NCBI GenBank assembly: GCA_937871985.1
Contig: CALMPB010000342.1
Location: 1-64,000, forward strand
Direction: 5' to 3'
Origin: an uncultured Burkholderiaceae bacterium
Lineage (GTDB): Bacteria > Pseudomonadota > Gammaproteobacteria > Burkholderiales > Burkholderiaceae
Length of the DNA: 64,000 bases
In this document: piece by piece, positions 26,977 through 36,413 of the stretch
How the letters are laid out: each line of letters opens with the position of its first letter
Position numbering within the stretch: position 1 is the stretch's first letter
Translations under genes and position numbers: made by a program
The notes under the pieces: generated by a model
Seen by the model: only the letters and a program-made list of their open reading frames with translations
Told to the model about the DNA's origin: nothing
Databases searched by the model: none

Positions 26977-28617
26977 TCAGTCTGGAGTCGCCGCTGCGCT
27001 GAAATTGAATCCTTCATAGCCGTTTTCGGCAACCTGCGTGATTTTCCGATAATAATTGCCCACGCCGCCGACATAGGGCATGAATACCACGGGCTTTCCA
27101 GGGATATTGGCGCCGTGGAACCAGGAGTTCCGTGATTGCGCATACAAGGTTTTGCTGGCTGCATCCGTGACGTGATCCGTCCATTCGTCCTGGGCCTGTG
27201 CCGCGGGCTCGATCGCGGACAACCCATGTGACCGCATGTGCGAAATGCAATCGGCGATCCATTCGACGTGCTGTTCGATGGAGGTCACCATATTGCTGAA
27301 CACCGAGGGGCTGCCTGGGCCGGTAATGACGAACATATTGGGAAAGCCCGCTACGCAAAGGCCGAGATATGTGCGCGGCCCCGCCGCCCATGCTTGCCGC
27401 AGAGGCAGGCCGTTGCGGCCCACGGGGTTTATTTTGTTCATCGCGCCGGTCATGGCGTCGAATCCTGTAGCGAAGATGAGTATGTCCAGTTCGTATTCCG
27501 TGCCGTCGGCCAGCCGCAATCCCTTGGCGGTAACGCAATCTATAGGCTTGTCCTGGACATTGACCAGCGACACGTTCTTCCTGTTGAAGGTTTCATAGTA
27601 ATTCGTGCCCGAGCACAAGCGCTTCGTGCCTATATACAGGTTGCGCGGGGACAAGGCCTCGGCGGTTGCCTGGTCGTGAACCGTGCCGCGGATCTTGCCG
27701 CGGACGAATTCCGCCGCGGCTTCATTGACCTCTGGATCGACCAGAATGTCCTTGAATGCCCGCATCATGTACAAACCGCCAAGCTGCCAACGGTTCTCCA
27801 GTTCGGCCAGCCTTTCCTCGGGCGGCATTTCTTTGCCTGATAGATGATTGCTGACCTGGTTGTGCCCGAAGCCCGAGGCCCATGCGAACTTTCGTCGTTC
27901 GGGATAATTCGCCTTCCATTCTTTTTCCACTTCGAGCTTCATGGGATGATTCTGCGCCGGCATCGTGTAGTTCGGCGTTCTCTGGAATACATACAGGTGC
28001 CCGGAATTTTGGGCCACTAGTGGAATCAACTGCGTAGCGGACGACCCCGTGCCGATGACTCCAACCCGCTTGCCCTGAACCTGGACTTCTTGTCGCGGCC
28101 AATCTCCCGTATGAAACCACTCGCCCTTGAAGTCTTCCAGGCCTTTCATCGAAGGAACCTGGGCGACGGAAAGCACGCCGGTAGCCATGACGGCATACTT
28201 CGCGCTGAAGGTCTCGCCGGTGTTGGTGAGGAAGATCCAGCGTTCCTGTGTTTCATCGAATCTGGCCTGTGTGACGCGTGTGTTCAACTGGATGTCTTTG
28301 CGCAGGTCGAAGCGATCTGCAACATGATTGATATAACGCAGGATTTCGGGTTGGCCCGCGTAGCGCTCGGACCAATGCCATTCCTGTTGGAGTTCGTTCG
28401 AGAAAGAATACGAATAATCCAGCGACTCGATATCGCAACGGGCGCCGGGGTAGCGGTTGTGATACCAGGTTCCGCCCACGCCTGCGCCGGCCTCCAGCGC
28501 CCGCACCGACACTCCCATTTTTCTTAACTTATATACCGCACAGATTCCGGCCAGACCCGCGCCCACGACGATGGCGTCGAAACACTGAACCGCATTATCT
28601 CGAAATTCTTCTTGCAT
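26977..28617 (-). CDS. Baeyer-Villiger monooxygenase (flavin, type I)
   Basis: This 546-residue protein inserts oxygen next to a ketone to give an ester or lactone, using NADPH and FAD. The fingerprint F-K-G-E-W-F-H-T-G-D-W-P (163-174) matches FxGxxxHxxxW[PD] exactly. Two Rossmann motifs flank it, G-A-G-L-A-G (19-24) and G-T-G-S-S-A (about 189-194). Length and layout match cyclohexanone-monooxygenase relatives. AGGAG precedes the ATG. It is divergent from a binding-protein gene across a region with two MarR-like operators. The ketone substrate is unknown. Confidence 0.92.
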   Translation of the reverse strand: MQEEFRDNAVQCFDAIVVGAGLAGICAVYKLRKMGVSVRALEAGAGVGGTWYHNRYPGARCDIESLDYSYSFSNELQQEWHWSERYAGQPEILRYINHVADRFDLRKDIQLNTRVTQARFDETQERWIFLTNTGETFSAKYAVMATGVLSVAQVPSMKGLEDFKGEWFHTGDWPRQEVQVQGKRVGVIGTGSSATQLIPLVAQNSGHLYVFQRTPNYTMPAQNHPMKLEVEKEWKANYPERRKFAWASGFGHNQVSNHLSGKEMPPEERLAELENRWQLGGLYMMRAFKDILVDPEVNEAAAEFVRGKIRGTVHDQATAEALSPRNLYIGTKRLCSGTNYYETFNRKNVSLVNVQDKPIDCVTAKGLRLADGTEYELDILIFATGFDAMTGAMNKINPVGRNGLPLRQAWAAGPRTYLGLCVAGFPNMFVITGPGSPSVFSNMVTSIEQHVEWIADCISHMRSHGLSAIEPAAQAQDEWTDHVTDAASKTLYAQSRNSWFHGANIPGKPVVFMPYVGGVGNYYRKITQVAENGYEGFNFSAAATPD

Positions 28618-28761
28618 CTTGGTGCTCCTCCAACACGATGATTTGCGCTTGCATCGGGTGTTTTCGGTTCGAAGCCGGATCCGCTGAAAGCCAAGCTGCG
28701 CTTATCTTCCAGGCATACCACCAAGGATTCCAGAACTATCCGTATAAACCCTGAATGCAAT

Positions 28762-28781
28762 TAGGTTGACTACACAACCTA
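28762..28781. promoter_or_regulatory. MarR-type operator, site 1
   Basis: TAGGTTG-N6-CAACCTA is a perfect 7-bp inverted repeat between the divergent monooxygenase and binding-protein genes. A near copy lies 44 bases to the right. The size and symmetry fit a MarR dimer, and a MarR gene lies 1.4 kb downstream. Confidence 0.65.
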
Positions 28782-28805
28782 TAAAAGATAGTATGCAAAA
28801 CATAA

Positions 28806-28825
28806 TAGGTTGTCAACACAACATA
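28806..28825. promoter_or_regulatory. MarR-type operator, site 2
   Basis: TAGGTTG-N6-CAACATA repeats site 1 with one mismatch in the right arm. The centres of the two sites are 44 bases apart, about four helical turns, so two dimers would bind the same face of the DNA. The rest of the 309-base gap (28618-28926) is AT-rich and holds no gene. Confidence 0.65.
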
Positions 28826-28926
28826 AATTTTTTTACAGCTTCGACGCTGATGCCTGTCGCGGTTCGATTGCAATACAACGCAGTGGATTCCACTATGGGT
28901 ATCGATGAACAAACCAAGGGAGAGCA

Positions 28927-30099
28927 ATGGTGAGACATTTTCTGAAAGTAGCAACCATGTGTCTGGCTGGCAGCGTATTGGCCGCATCCAGTATGTTGTC
29001 GCATGCGCAAGGCACGATAAAGATAGGTTTGATAGCGCCGATGTCGGGCACATTCAGTCCATACGGTCAAGGCTTCTACCAGTCCATGCAGGCATATATG
29101 GCGAATTACGGCGATGCCGTAGCCGGAAAAAAAGTCCAGATCATCGTGCGCGACAACAGCACCAATTCGCCTGACACGGCCAAGCGGCTCGCCCAGGAAT
29201 TGATTACGCGGGACAATGTGGATTTCCTGACGGGGTTCGCCCTGTCCTCGGATGGATTCGCCGTCGCTCCGCTTGCCACGCAGGCAAAAAAGCCCACGAT
29301 TCTCATGTTGTCGGCCGCTTTGGGTCTGACCGAGAAGTCGCCTTATCTGATCAGGGTTTCATACAGCAACTACCAGACTGCCGCCACCATGGCGAAATGG
29401 GCCTATAAAAACGGCATACGCAAAGCCTATACCGTGGTTTCCGATTACGCGCCGGGCATAGATTCGGAGAAAGGCTTCAAGGACACGTTTGAAAAGCTCG
29501 GCGGACAGCTCATCGGAAAAGAGCGCATTCCCCTTAACAACAACAATTACGCGCCTTATGTGCAGCACTTGAAGGACAACAAGCCGGAGGGCGTGTTCGT
29601 ATTCCTTCCTTCGGGGGAGCCCATGGTGGCGTTCATGAAAAGCTACAAAGAACGCGACCTTTCCCAGACCGGCATGCGTCTTATGACATCGACCGATCTT
29701 GCCGAAGAATACATCAAGCCGCTTGGGGATACGGCCGTGCTGTTGACAAACTCCATCCAGTACTACGACACATTGGACAACCCCGAGAACACAAAATACA
29801 AAGCTGCCTATACGAAGATCGCGGGCAAACTGCCCGGCGCGATCGCCGTGGGCGGCTACGATGGAATGGCGCTGATCTATGCGGCTGCGAAGAAGCTCAA
29901 CGGCGACGTCGCCAACGGAGAGCAGGTCATGACGGCGATAAAAGGCATGACGCTCGATAGCCCCCGCGGAAAACTGACCATCGACCCTAAAACCCGCGAC
30001 GCCGTTGCGAACATGTACATTGCCACTGTCGAGAAAAAGGGAGGGCGCATGGAACCCGTGGTTATCGATACATTTGAAAACGCGGTGGACGGTCAGTAG
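28927..30099 (+). CDS. Branched-chain-type ABC substrate-binding protein (orphan)
   Basis: This 390-residue periplasmic binding protein of the LivJ/LivK class has a signal peptide ending near S-H-A-Q (26-28) and a mature start G-T-I-K-I-G-L-I-A-P-M-S-G-T. GGGAGAG precedes the ATG. No permease or ATPase genes are beside it, so it must share transport components encoded elsewhere or act in sensing. It is divergent from the Baeyer-Villiger gene and is followed by the MarR and SDR genes, suggesting that it binds the ketone, alcohol or acid handled by this cluster. Confidence 0.85.
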   Translation: MVRHFLKVATMCLAGSVLAASSMLSHAQGTIKIGLIAPMSGTFSPYGQGFYQSMQAYMANYGDAVAGKKVQIIVRDNSTNSPDTAKRLAQELITRDNVDFLTGFALSSDGFAVAPLATQAKKPTILMLSAALGLTEKSPYLIRVSYSNYQTAATMAKWAYKNGIRKAYTVVSDYAPGIDSEKGFKDTFEKLGGQLIGKERIPLNNNNYAPYVQHLKDNKPEGVFVFLPSGEPMVAFMKSYKERDLSQTGMRLMTSTDLAEEYIKPLGDTAVLLTNSIQYYDTLDNPENTKYKAAYTKIAGKLPGAIAVGGYDGMALIYAAAKKLNGDVANGEQVMTAIKGMTLDSPRGKLTIDPKTRDAVANMYIATVEKKGGRMEPVVIDTFENAVDGQ

Positions 30100-30156
30100 A
30101 ATTTCAGGCTGTTGCTGATTGTTGAACAGCCAAGAAACAAGGACTTCGAAAAACAA

Positions 30157-30618
30157 ATGCTAGATCTCGACCGATATGTACCGGCAGTACTCGTCTGGGT
30201 ATCCAATCAGGTCGCCAATAGCGCCTCTCGCCTGTATAGAGAGGAATTCGGAATAGGCATAACCGATTGGCGCGTGCTGGTATATATCGAGATCTATCCT
30301 TGGCGCACAGGGGCCGAAGCCAGCACTTTCATCGGACTGGATAAAGGAGCAGTCAGCCGGAGCCTGTCGCACATGGTGGAAAGCGGATTGCTGAAATCGA
30401 AATCCGATGGGCTGCGCAAGGTGAAGTACTCGACAACGCCAGCCGGCAAGAAGCTTTATCAACGCATACTTAAAACGGCTTTGGCCAGGGAAGAGGCCTT
30501 GCTGACGGGGTTCTCCGAAAGCGAGCGCGAGATGCTGCTTATGTTTTTGCACCGGATGCTCGAGAATCTGCCTGCAATAGATGCCGTCAATGTTCATAAG
30601 CGTGGCGATAAAACCTAG
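30157..30618 (+). CDS. MarR-family transcriptional regulator
   Basis: This 153-residue winged-helix protein has the MarR core: I-T-D-W-R-V-L-V-Y-I-E (helix 2), A-S-T-F-I-G-L-D-K-G-A-V-S-R-S-L-S-H-M-V (recognition helix region, about 60-80), and a K-S-D-G-L-R-K-V-K-Y-S-T-T wing. I chose ATG 30157; a TTG 45 bases upstream would add a segment unlike the family. AAGGA lies 13 bases before it. It probably represses the divergent promoters at the paired operators 1.4 kb upstream until a pathway compound binds. Confidence 0.87.
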   Translation: MLDLDRYVPAVLVWVSNQVANSASRLYREEFGIGITDWRVLVYIEIYPWRTGAEASTFIGLDKGAVSRSLSHMVESGLLKSKSDGLRKVKYSTTPAGKKLYQRILKTALAREEALLTGFSESEREMLLMFLHRMLENLPAIDAVNVHKRGDKT

Positions 30619-30646
30619 CCTGGGCTTTAATCCGCCGGGAGACAAA

Positions 30647-31405
30647 ATGTTATTGAAAGACAAAGTGGCCCTCGTCACCGGCGGGGCGTCGGGCATCGGG
30701 CGTTCCATCGCCTTGGTCATGGCTCGGGAAGGCGCCAACGTTCTGGTTGCCGACATGAACGACACGGCGGGTTCTGAAACCGTGGCGTTGATCCAGGCGG
30801 CCGGCGCGCAGGCGGAGTTTTTCCATCTTGATACTACGGATCCCGAACGTCATGTCGAGGCGGTCAGACAGGCTCAAACGCGTTTCGGCAAGCTCGATGT
30901 TGCTTGCAACAATGCAGGCATCAGCGTTGGCCGAAGCAAGTCTTATCCGCTGGTTGGCGAAAGCAGCGTGGCAGATTGGCTCGACATCATGAACGTCAAC
31001 CTGAATGGCGTTTTCTATGGCTTAAGGGCCCAAATCCCCGCGCTTATGCGAAACGGGGGCGGTTCCATTGTCAATACCGCGTCCATCATGGGACAGGTTG
31101 CCGCGAAGCGGCTGGGAGCCTACGTAGCATCCAAGCACGGTGTAGTGGGGCTTACGAAATGCGCCGCGCTTGAATACGCCAACGAAGGGATAAGAGTCAA
31201 TGCCGTAGCTCCCGGCTATGTCGATACTCCGATCCTGAAATTCAAAAGCGATGCGGAGCGTGCCGAGCTAGCTGCGAAGCACCCCGTCAATCGTCTAGGC
31301 CAGCCGGGTGAAATTGCCGAACTGGTTGCCTGGCTATCGTCCGATCGAGCCAGCTTTGTCACGGGCGCCTATTACGCGGCGGACGGCGGCTATCTGGCGC
31401 AATGA
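30647..31405 (+). CDS. Short-chain dehydrogenase/reductase
   Basis: This 252-residue classical SDR has the cofactor motif T-G-G-A-S-G-I-G (11-18), N-N-A-G near 88-91, the catalytic Tyr159 and Lys163 in Y-V-A-S-K, and the P-G motif (V-A-P-G-Y-V-D-T). Asp in V-A-D-M after strand 2 favours NAD. GGAGA precedes the ATG. In this cluster it would oxidise an alcohol to the ketone used by the Baeyer-Villiger enzyme, with the esterase acting last. That order is inferred from gene content. Confidence 0.88.
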   Translation: MLLKDKVALVTGGASGIGRSIALVMAREGANVLVADMNDTAGSETVALIQAAGAQAEFFHLDTTDPERHVEAVRQAQTRFGKLDVACNNAGISVGRSKSYPLVGESSVADWLDIMNVNLNGVFYGLRAQIPALMRNGGGSIVNTASIMGQVAAKRLGAYVASKHGVVGLTKCAALEYANEGIRVNAVAPGYVDTPILKFKSDAERAELAAKHPVNRLGQPGEIAELVAWLSSDRASFVTGAYYAADGGYLAQ

Positions 31406-31440
31406 ACTGAATGATGCAAAGCTGTGATAGAGGAAACACC

Positions 31441-31629
31441 ATGCGCCGTTTCGAGCAGAAATCCATATTGGTCACCGGTGGCGCGGCTGGAATAGGTCTT
31501 GCCGCGGCACAATGCTTTATCCGGGAAGGTGGCTACGTAACCCTGGTCGACATTGACGAGGGCGCTCTGCGGCACGCTGTCGAAATAGCGACGAAGCCGG
31601 TTTCTGTACTGGAGCCGCTTATCCGGTAG
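31441..31629 (+). pseudogene. Truncated SDR gene (N-terminal fragment)
   Basis: The frame starts at ATG 31441 and encodes about 62 residues. These begin with a perfect SDR nucleotide-binding start (S-I-L-V-T-G-G-A-A-G-I-G-L-A-A-A-Q) and the second strand with acidic residues (T-L-V-D-I-D-E-G-A-L). After about residue 50 the similarity stops and a stop codon follows. The catalytic Ser-Tyr-Lys region is missing from all frames before selD. It looks like the stump of a second dehydrogenase cut by a recombination event at the right edge of the island. Confidence 0.7.
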
Positions 31630-31872
31630 ATGGGGGAGCCAGCGCAGGGCCGGCTCGCCATATTCAAAAATCGTGAATTGCCGGTTCGCATTGGCATGCC
31701 TCATCCCGAGGCCGGCAGGGCCCTCCGCGCCTGTAGTACCATGAGAAATCAAAGCGGGTGCGAACCGAAATTCGCTTGCCAGGAGTTCCCTTCTTATGAC
31801 GCGGAGCTCTTTTTTACGCACGACCGGCATTCTTGAGCCGTCCAGTGCGTGTTTTGCCAAGGAAATACCACC

Positions 31873-32934
31873 ATGACGCCATCGATAGTTGTCGCCGACA
31901 CACCGCGGCTGACCTCCCTTTCGCACGGGGGCGGCTGCGGCTGCAAGATTGCGCCGGGCGTGCTTTCTGAGTTGCTGGCCAAGATGCCGATGGGGCAGGT
32001 GTATCCGAACCTGCTGGTGGGCACCGAAACCTCGGACGACGCGGCGGTGTACAAGCTGAACGCCGAGCAGGCGTTGATTGCCACGACCGATTTTTTCATG
32101 CCCATCGTGGACGATCCCTACGATTTCGGGCGAATCGCGGCCACCAACGCGCTGTCCGACGTCTATGCCATGGGCGGGTCGCCCGTCATGGCCCTGGCCA
32201 TCGTGGGCATGCCGATCAATGTGCTGCCCAGGGATGTCATCGCGCGCATCCTCGAGGGCGGCGCCTCGGTATGCGTCCAGGCCGGCATTCCGGTCGCGGG
32301 CGGCCACTCCATCGACTCGGTCGAGCCCATCTACGGGCTGGCGGTCATGGGCCTGGGGCATCCGGATCGCATCAAGCGCAACAGGGACGCCCGCGCCGGC
32401 GACGTGCTGATCCTCGGCAAGGCGCTGGGTGTGGGGGTGCTGTCGGCGGCGCTCAAGAAGGGCATTCTGGACGAGGCGGGCTATGCGGCGATGCTGGCCT
32501 GCACGACCCGCCTGAATACGCCCGGCATCGCCTTGTCGGAGCTGGCGGACGTGCATGCCGTGACCGATGTGACGGGTTTCGGCCTGCTCGGCCATGCGGT
32601 CGAAATGGCGCAGGGGGCGGGGCTGACCGCAACCATACGTCTGGACGACTTGCCGTGGCTGCCGGGCGTTTGCGAGCTGGCGGCCCAGGGAGTGGTGACC
32701 GGCGCGTCGGGCCGCAACTGGGCGGCGTACGGCGCCGCCGTCGATCTGCCCATCGGGCTGGACGACGCTTCTCGTGCCTTGTTGACGGATCCGCAGACTT
32801 CGGGGGGGCTGATGGTAGCCTGCGCCCCCGAGGCGGCGGCCCGAGTACTGGATATCTTCCAGTCCGAGGGCTTTGGCCAGGCGGCCGTGATCGGCCAGTT
32901 CGACGCCGGCGAGCCTCGGGTTCGAGTCGTATAG
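31873..32934 (+). CDS. selD: Selenide, water dikinase (selenophosphate synthase)
   Basis: This 353-residue enzyme makes selenophosphate from selenide and ATP for SelA. The N-terminal glycine-rich loop G-G-G-C-G-C-K-I (about 20-26) has cysteine at the catalytic position, so this SelD is not itself a selenoprotein. D-D-A-A-V and the [13 protein letters not shown] motif are present. AAGGAAA precedes the ATG. It lies 6 kb from selC, with a low-GC block between them, and just upstream of the mod operon. Confidence 0.95.
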   Translation: MTPSIVVADTPRLTSLSHGGGCGCKIAPGVLSELLAKMPMGQVYPNLLVGTETSDDAAVYKLNAEQALIATTDFFMPIVDDPYDFGRIAATNALSDVYAMGGSPVMALAIVGMPINVLPRDVIARILEGGASVCVQAGIPVAGGHSIDSVEPIYGLAVMGLGHPDRIKRNRDARAGDVLILGKALGVGVLSAALKKGILDEAGYAAMLACTTRLNTPGIALSELADVHAVTDVTGFGLLGHAVEMAQGAGLTATIRLDDLPWLPGVCELAAQGVVTGASGRNWAAYGAAVDLPIGLDDASRALLTDPQTSGGLMVACAPEAAARVLDIFQSEGFGQAAVIGQFDAGEPRVRVV

Positions 32935-32976
32935 CTTTTTCGGGCTTTGGCCGCTGCCGCAAGTTTGCGGTATAGT

Positions 32977-33006
32977 CACCGCTATATAGTCAACAATATA
33001 GCGGTG
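32977..33006. promoter_or_regulatory. ModE-type molybdate operator
   Basis: CACCGCTATAT (32977-32987) and ATATAGCGGTG (32996-33006) form a perfect 11-bp inverted repeat with an 8-base spacer, ending 5 bases before modE. It fits the known ModE box pattern (TAT-rich arms with GC ends and a spacer of about 8). A weak promoter, TTGGCC (32947) and TATAGT (32971), lies just upstream, so bound ModE-molybdate would block transcription. Confidence 0.85.
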
Positions 33007-33011
33007 TCGTG

Positions 33012-33821
33012 ATGAAGAACGAGTCGCGCCTGAAAGGGCGGCTGGAAGTGGAAACGGAGCTGGGGGCCTTTCTTGGGGGCACCCGCATCCGCCTGCTCGA
33101 AGGGATTGCGCAGCATGGTTCCATTACCCAGGCCGCCAAGGCCGTGCCCTTGTCGTACAAGGCGGCCTGGGACGCCATCGATGCCATGAACAATCTGGCC
33201 GACCAGCCGCTGGTCGTTCGCACGGCGGGCGGCAAGCATGGCGGCGGTACCCAACTGACCGATTACGGCCGGCGGGTCGTGGCGCTGTACCGGGCCCTGG
33301 AGGCGGAATACCAGGGCGCCCTGGATCGCCTGGCCGCGGGCATGAACGAGGGCGAGGCGGGCAGCTTCGATCAGTTCCGCCATTTGCTCAGGCGCATGTC
33401 CATGCGCAGCAGCGCGCGCAATCAGTTCGCCGGCGTGGTTTCCGGACTGCGCATGGGCGAAGTGGACTGCCAGGTAAGCATCCGGCTGGATGATGTGAAC
33501 GAAATCGTGGCGGTCATTACCCGCGAGTCCGCCGAAACCCTGGAGCTGGAAGTCGGCAAAGAGGCCTATGCGCTGGTCAAGTCTTCGTCGGTGCTGCTGA
33601 TGACCGACGCGGATGTGCGCACGAGCGCGCGCAACCAGCTTTGGGGCGAGATCGAGCGCGTTCATGCCGGCCCCGTCAACACCGAAGTCGTCCTGAGCCT
33701 GGCGCAGGGCAAGTCGGTCTGCGCCGTGGTTACCCAGGACAGCGCCGAACGGCTCGAACTTGCGCCGGGCGGACGAGCTTGCGCCATCTTCAAGGCGTCA
33801 TCCGTCATCGTGTGTCTTTGA
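33012..33821 (+). CDS. modE: Molybdate-responsive regulator ModE
   Basis: This 269-residue protein has an N-terminal winged HTH related to LysR (G-S-I-T-Q-A-A-K-A-V-P-L-S-Y-K-A-A-W-D) and two tandem TOBE/Mop domains (about 130-195 and 200-269; each starts S-A-R-N-Q) that bind molybdate. Bound ModE normally represses mod transport genes. It is the first gene behind a perfect ModE-type palindrome, so the operon is probably autoregulated. A GTG directly before the ATG is an alternative start. Confidence 0.93.
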   Translation: MKNESRLKGRLEVETELGAFLGGTRIRLLEGIAQHGSITQAAKAVPLSYKAAWDAIDAMNNLADQPLVVRTAGGKHGGGTQLTDYGRRVVALYRALEAEYQGALDRLAAGMNEGEAGSFDQFRHLLRRMSMRSSARNQFAGVVSGLRMGEVDCQVSIRLDDVNEIVAVITRESAETLELEVGKEAYALVKSSSVLLMTDADVRTSARNQLWGEIERVHAGPVNTEVVLSLAQGKSVCAVVTQDSAERLELAPGGRACAIFKASSVIVCL

Positions 33822-34598
<777 letters not shown>

Positions 34599-34613
34599 GC
34601 ACGGCGGCGTTTC

Positions 34614-35288
34614 ATGAGCGCGGTCGATCTTTCGGCGCTTTGGCTTACGCTGGAGCTGGCCCTGGTGGTAACGGCGATTTTGCTGGTGGTGGGAACGCCG
34701 ATAGCCTGGTGGCTGGCGCGCACGCCATCGCGCTGGAAGGGGCCGGTGGGCGCGCTGGTGGCATTGCCGCTGGTGCTGCCGCCCACGGTGCTGGGTTTTT
34801 ATCTGCTGGTCGTCATGGGCCCGAACGGGCCGGTCGGCCACCTTACGCAGGCGCTGGGGCTGGGGCACTTGCCGTTCACGTTTCCGGGCCTGGTGGTTGC
34901 CTCGGTGATGTATTCCATGCCGTTCGTGGTCCAGCCCATCCAGAACGCCTTCGAGGCCATGGGAGAGCGTCCGCTGGAAGTGGCCGCCAGTTTGCGCGCT
35001 TCGCCGCTGGATGCGTTTTTCAGTGTTGCCCTGCCGTTGTCCCGCTCGGGTTTCCTGACGGCGGCGATACTCGGCTTCGCTCACACCGTTGGCGAGTTCG
35101 GGGTCGTGCTGATGATAGGCGGCAACATTCCCGACCGGACGCGGGTCGCGTCGGTGCAGATCTACGATCATGTCGAAGCCATGGAGTACGGCCAGGCCCA
35201 CTGGCTTGCTGGCATCATGGTGGCGATCAGCTTTCTGGTGCTGCTGTTGCTGTATACCCGGCGCGGCAAGCAGGGATGGTCGGTATGA
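34614..35288 (+). CDS. modB: Molybdate ABC transporter permease
   Basis: This 224-residue inner-membrane permease has about five helices. The cytoplasmic coupling motif [20 protein letters not shown] near 124-143 is typical of ModB. It pairs with ModA and ModC and overlaps modC by four bases. Confidence 0.93.
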   Translation: MSAVDLSALWLTLELALVVTAILLVVGTPIAWWLARTPSRWKGPVGALVALPLVLPPTVLGFYLLVVMGPNGPVGHLTQALGLGHLPFTFPGLVVASVMYSMPFVVQPIQNAFEAMGERPLEVAASLRASPLDAFFSVALPLSRSGFLTAAILGFAHTVGEFGVVLMIGGNIPDRTRVASVQIYDHVEAMEYGQAHWLAGIMVAISFLVLLLLYTRRGKQGWSV

Positions 35289-36355
35289 TCGAAGCGCGTT
35301 TCAAGGTGGAACATCCGGGTTTTACGCTGGATGTGGATCTGCATTTGCCGGAAAAGGGCGTGACGGCCTTGTTCGGACCTTCGGGTTCGGGCAAGACGAC
35401 TCTGCTGCGCTGTGTTGCGGGGCTGAACCGCGCGCCGCAGGGGCGTTTGGTGGTGGACGGGCAGGTCTGGCAGGATACGAGCGCAGGGGTCTTTCTGGCG
35501 CCGCACAGGCGGCCGATGGGGCTGGTGTTCCAGGAGGCCAGCCTGTTCGCCCACCTGTCCGTGCGCAAGAACCTCGAGTACGGCATGAAGCGGGCGGGCA
35601 ACAAGGCGGGCGAGGGGTTTGCCGGCATTGTCGACCTGCTGGGCATCGGCGCCCTGCTGGAGCGTTCGCCCGGAAAGCTGTCGGGCGGCGAGCGCCAGCG
35701 TGTGGCGGTGGCGCGGGCCCTGCTGACGCGGCCGCGCCTGTTGCTGATGGACGAGCCGTTGGCGGCGCTGGACATCAAGCGCAAACACGAGATCCTGCCT
35801 TATCTGGAAAGATTGCACGACGAACTGGACATTCCGATTCTTTACGTCAGCCATGCGCCCGACGAGGTCGCCCGCCTGGCTGATCACCTGGTGTTGATGG
35901 AGGCGGGCCGCGTGGCGGCCAGCGGCGGTTTGCGCGACACCTTGGCGCGCACCGATCTGCCCTCCATATTCCTGGACGATGCCGGCGTGGTGCTGGAAAC
36001 CCAGGTGGGCAGTCACGAAGGAGACGGCCTGACCCGGTTGGATTTCGCGGGCGGACGGCTGTATGTGTCGCAGCGCCCCGAGGCGGTCGGCAGCCGGCTG
36101 CGCTGCCGGATCAATGCGCGCGACGTGAGCGTGGCTCTGACCGCCAGCGCCGACAGCAGCATCTTGAACCTGCTGCCCGCGACGGTGGCCGAAGTGGCGC
36201 CGACGGACACGCCGGGGCATGTATTGCTGCGCCTGGAACTGGCGGGCGGAGACACGCTGCTGGCCAGGATTACCGCGCGTTCGCGCGATGCGCTGGATAT
36301 CCGGCCCGGGACGGCCGTCGTGGCCCAGGTGAAGGCGGTGGCCTTGCTGGGCTAG
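35285..36355 (+). CDS. modC: Molybdate ABC transporter ATPase
   Basis: This 356-residue ATPase has Walker A G-P-S-G-S-G-K-T (34-41), signature L-S-G-G-E-R-Q-R (about 134) and Walker B L-L-L-M-D-E-P. A C-terminal TOBE/Mop regulatory domain occupies about the last 70 residues, as in ModC. The start overlaps the modB stop (ATGA). Last gene of modEABC. Confidence 0.93.
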   Translation: MIEARFKVEHPGFTLDVDLHLPEKGVTALFGPSGSGKTTLLRCVAGLNRAPQGRLVVDGQVWQDTSAGVFLAPHRRPMGLVFQEASLFAHLSVRKNLEYGMKRAGNKAGEGFAGIVDLLGIGALLERSPGKLSGGERQRVAVARALLTRPRLLLMDEPLAALDIKRKHEILPYLERLHDELDIPILYVSHAPDEVARLADHLVLMEAGRVAASGGLRDTLARTDLPSIFLDDAGVVLETQVGSHEGDGLTRLDFAGGRLYVSQRPEAVGSRLRCRINARDVSVALTASADSSILNLLPATVAEVAPTDTPGHVLLRLELAGGDTLLARITARSRDALDIRPGTAVVAQVKAVALLG

Positions 36356-36413
36356 GGCTGACAACACGTTGGGGTGACAGGCCCCAAGCCAAGCCTCATG
36401 ACGTGGTCGAAGG

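Larger units (their letters stand above)
25906..31872. other. Lower-GC island between tRNA-Sec and selD
   Basis: The segment separates selC from selD and differs in base composition. Hand counts of 60-base lines give 30/60 G+C at 26101-26160 and 28/60 at 30241-30300, against 49/60 at 22741-22800. It starts at the 3' end of a tRNA gene, a common integration point, and its right part holds a truncated dehydrogenase gene. I found no integrase and no obvious copy of the tRNA 3' end at the right border, so transfer is inferred, not shown. Confidence 0.55.

Noticed and set aside
25810..31872. Active integrative element at tRNA-Sec
   Set aside because: No integrase, transposase, excisionase or duplicated tRNA 3' end was found. 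I keep only the weaker claim of an old insertion.
31390..32979. Minus-strand open frame opposite selD
   Set aside because: selD is unmistakable on the other strand; the antisense frame has no recognisable content.
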